The translations under genes and the position numbers were made by a program. This document shows, piece after piece, positions 6,012 through 6,667 of a stretch of 6,667 nt of DNA. Positions within the stretch are counted from its first letter, which is position 1, and each line of letters starts with the position of its first letter. Source of the stretch: Pyrinomonadaceae bacterium (lineage in GTDB: Bacteria > Acidobacteriota > Blastocatellia > Pyrinomonadales > Pyrinomonadaceae); contig JACDAW010000353.1 in the NCBI GenBank assembly GCA_013695245.1, forward strand, positions 1 through 6,667, in the 5' to 3' direction. The notes beneath the pieces were generated by a model. It did not search any database, was not told the DNA's origin, and was given only the letters and a program-made list of their open reading frames with translations.

Positions 6012-6667
6012 ATGCGTTCTGACATTATTCTCATAAGAATAGTTTTCACTGCGATCTTAGTTGCCGCCGGGTATGTGCTCCATCCGGTTCCGGGTAATCC
6101 CGTCTTCTCCGCGCTGGTGGCAATCGTGATCGCGGTCGCAATTATCTTCTTCGAGCTGCGCATCCGGCGCGCGTCGCTTAAGACGTTGATCGGCGCGGCC
6201 GTCGGCTCGATCATGGGCATCCTCGGCGCGTTTCTGATCGGGATGCTGATCAGCTATCAGGAATCGCAAGCCGTGAGCGGCGAAACGAAAGCCTTCTTGA
6301 CTCTCGCCTTGATGTTTCTGATGGCTTACATCGGCCTGATGGTGGGAGCGGCGAAAGGCGATTACTTAGACCTTGCCGCGCTCGGCGGCATATTCAGCGA
6401 TAAAGCTGCGCGACGTGATTACAAAGTCCTCGACACCTCTGTGATCATTGATGGACGTATTGCCGATGTCGCTGAGGCCGGATTCTTGGGCGGCACGATT
6501 GTGATTCCGCAATTTATCTTGCGCGAGTTGCAGCAGGTGGCCGATTCGCCCGATTCCTCGAAGCGGCAGCGCGGGCGGCGCGGTCTCGACATGCTGCAGC
6601 GCTTGCAGAACAACAACGCGCTCGACATTCAGATCGTTGACACGGATTTCCCGGCCGTGCGCGAAGT
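6012..6667 (+). CDS. YacL-like membrane protein with PIN domain (3' end beyond the window)
   Basis: The frame from ATG 6012 is open to the right edge, giving 218 codons. Residues 1-125 contain four hydrophobic segments (about 6-24, 31-47, 57-81 and 94-115), a membrane anchor like that of B. subtilis YacL. The PIN domain starts at about 137 with KVLDTSVIIDGRIADV (138-153), followed by GTIVIPQFILRELQQVAD (161-178) and RGRRGLDMLQRLQ (187-199). Asp141, Glu172 and Asp193 fit the acidic metal-binding set of PIN nucleases, and Asp147 in IIDGR is also conserved. Full-length relatives run to roughly 350 residues and end in a TRAM RNA-binding domain, which would lie outside the window. An in-frame TAA at 5997-5999 limits the start, and no ribosome binding site is near the ATG. 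The cellular role is not established here. Position after radA matches the radA-yacL order known in Firmicutes. Confidence 0.93.
   Translation, partial: MRSDIILIRIVFTAILVAAGYVLHPVPGNPVFSALVAIVIAVAIIFFELRIRRASLKTLIGAAVGSIMGILGAFLIGMLISYQESQAVSGETKAFLTLALMFLMAYIGLMVGAAKGDYLDLAALGGIFSDKAARRDYKVLDTSVIIDGRIADVAEAGFLGGTIVIPQFILRELQQVADSPDSSKRQRGRRGLDMLQRLQNNNALDIQIVDTDFPAVRE

Noticed and set aside
5996..6269. Minus-strand frames opposite the PIN-domain gene
   Set aside because: The plus strand encodes clear membrane segments and the LDTSVIIDGR motif. The minus frames show only low-complexity Ala, Asp and Arg.

Overview
The window reads as ordinary chromosomal DNA of a bacterium with moderate-to-high G+C. 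Coding regions are rich in GCG and CGC codons, while the gaps and one small gene look more AT-rich by eye. The order radA, then a YacL-type PIN membrane protein gene, recalls the radA-disA-yacL-ispD-ispF neighbourhood of Bacillus. The style of the acyltransferase and of the small membrane protein recalls Acidobacteriota (Blastocatellia-like). That placement is an impression from sequence style, not a demonstrated assignment.

Layout. On the minus strand (1-1351) lies a GT4-like glycosyltransferase gene, followed 31 nt downstream by the first 12 codons of another gene that runs off the left edge. A gap of about 600 nt (1352-1965) separates it from rightward genes. The gap holds a short helix-turn-helix remnant that looks like the N-terminus of a transposase, plus weak promoter-like elements. 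Rightward come a PlsC-type 1-acylglycerol-phosphate acyltransferase gene (1966-2652), radA (2706-5558), a small multi-membrane-segment gene split by an apparent -1 frameshift (5634-5962), and the 5' two thirds or so of a YacL-like PIN-domain gene (6012 to the right edge).

The main feature is radA. The reading frame encodes 950 residues because a 493-residue intein (DNA 3021-4499) sits between Lys and Ser of the Walker A P-loop. Removing it restores GDPGIGK-STLL and a 457-residue RadA of normal length. The intein has Cys1, a TPSH block B, two LAGLIDADG motifs with both acidic residues kept, block F and a terminal His-Asn before Ser+1, so it looks able to splice and probably to home. Between its LAGLIDADG motifs it carries a segment resembling an XRE-type helix-turn-helix, which is unusual enough to check.

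Working together: the acyltransferase probably makes phosphatidic acid for membranes. RadA acts in recombinational repair and branch migration, and its ATPase would depend wholly on protein splicing. The PIN protein is a predicted membrane-anchored nuclease-fold protein of uncertain function. The glycosyltransferase probably belongs to a surface-polysaccharide cluster that extends off the left edge. No rRNA, tRNA, CRISPR array or convincing rho-independent terminator was seen.
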